A stretch of 64,000 bases of DNA, taken from NCBI GenBank assembly GCA_037127315.1, contig JBBBDQ010000447.1, positions 692,501 through 756,500 on the forward strand, in the 5' to 3' direction. This stretch comes from Ascarosepion bandense (Eukaryota; Mollusca; Cephalopoda; Sepiida; Sepiidae). The notes beneath the pieces were generated by a model that did no database searches, was not told where the DNA came from, and worked only from the letters and a program-made list of their open reading frames with translations. Shown in pieces: positions 64,000-64,000 of the stretch (position 1 is its first letter; each line of letters begins with the position of its first letter). The translations under genes and the position numbers were made by a program.

Positions 64000-64000
64000 A

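Overview
The window looks like repeat-dominated nuclear DNA of an animal, most likely a mollusc and plausibly a cephalopod. This is inferred from the very high density of (TA)n, (GT)n and (CTT)n microsatellites, the abundance of Penelope-like elements (PLEs), RTE-type LINEs, tRNA-derived SINEs, non-autonomous Helitrons, hAT/Tc1 MITEs and 5S-related pseudogenes. No host protein-coding exon could be supported. Almost every longer open frame is either a transposon fragment or a frame read through simple repeats (Tyr-Ile, Thr-His, Arg or Glu-Arg runs). The only apparently intact large gene is a PLE reverse transcriptase/GIY-YIG endonuclease at 5032-7536.

Layout. 0.4-3.4 kb: two related clusters of tRNA-headed short retroelements, each carrying hammerhead-ribozyme (HHR) motifs. 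4.0-7.8 kb: a PLE in tandem with a 5'-truncated copy, giving ~1.08-kb pseudo-LTRs. 7.8-19 kb: PLE and SINE pieces, a 19-bp minisatellite, a ~120-bp satellite split by a LINE 3' end, a Helitron, and an RTE fragment. 19-30 kb: a Tc1-like MITE, three Helitrons, an almost perfect inverted pair of PLEs (24.3-26.6 kb) and a solo-LTR-like element. 30-36 kb: foldback DNA and decayed PLEs of a second lineage. 36.6-37.3 kb: a hAT MITE with its target duplication. 38.8-42.2 kb: one RTE LINE broken by two opposite copies of the same LTR-like element and by a SINE. 43.4-45.4 kb: a mosaic of repeated RTE 3' modules. 46-52 kb: a Helitron, a second LINE type (Jockey/I-like) and tandem SINEs. 53-64 kb: more RTE, a nested LINE, a 650-bp foldback MITE, 5S pseudogenes, PLE fragments and a 63-bp minisatellite abutting a Helitron.

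The unifying theme is self-cleaving RNA. Motifs with the hammerhead core (CTGANGA, helix II, GAAA, short helix III, cleavage-site UH) recur in at least four unrelated sequence contexts: two tRNA-headed SINE-like families (A and B) and several PLE terminal regions. Family A and B copies show the internal-loop helix I expected of type I hammerheads, and family A shows compatible base changes in helix I. PLEs and small non-autonomous retrozymes with hammerheads are established in animals. A tRNA-promoter-plus-hammerhead unit, present twice in the same three-part arrangement and once bracketed by a 22-bp direct repeat, is the part most worth following up. Boundaries of decayed elements are approximate; no searches or folding programs were run.
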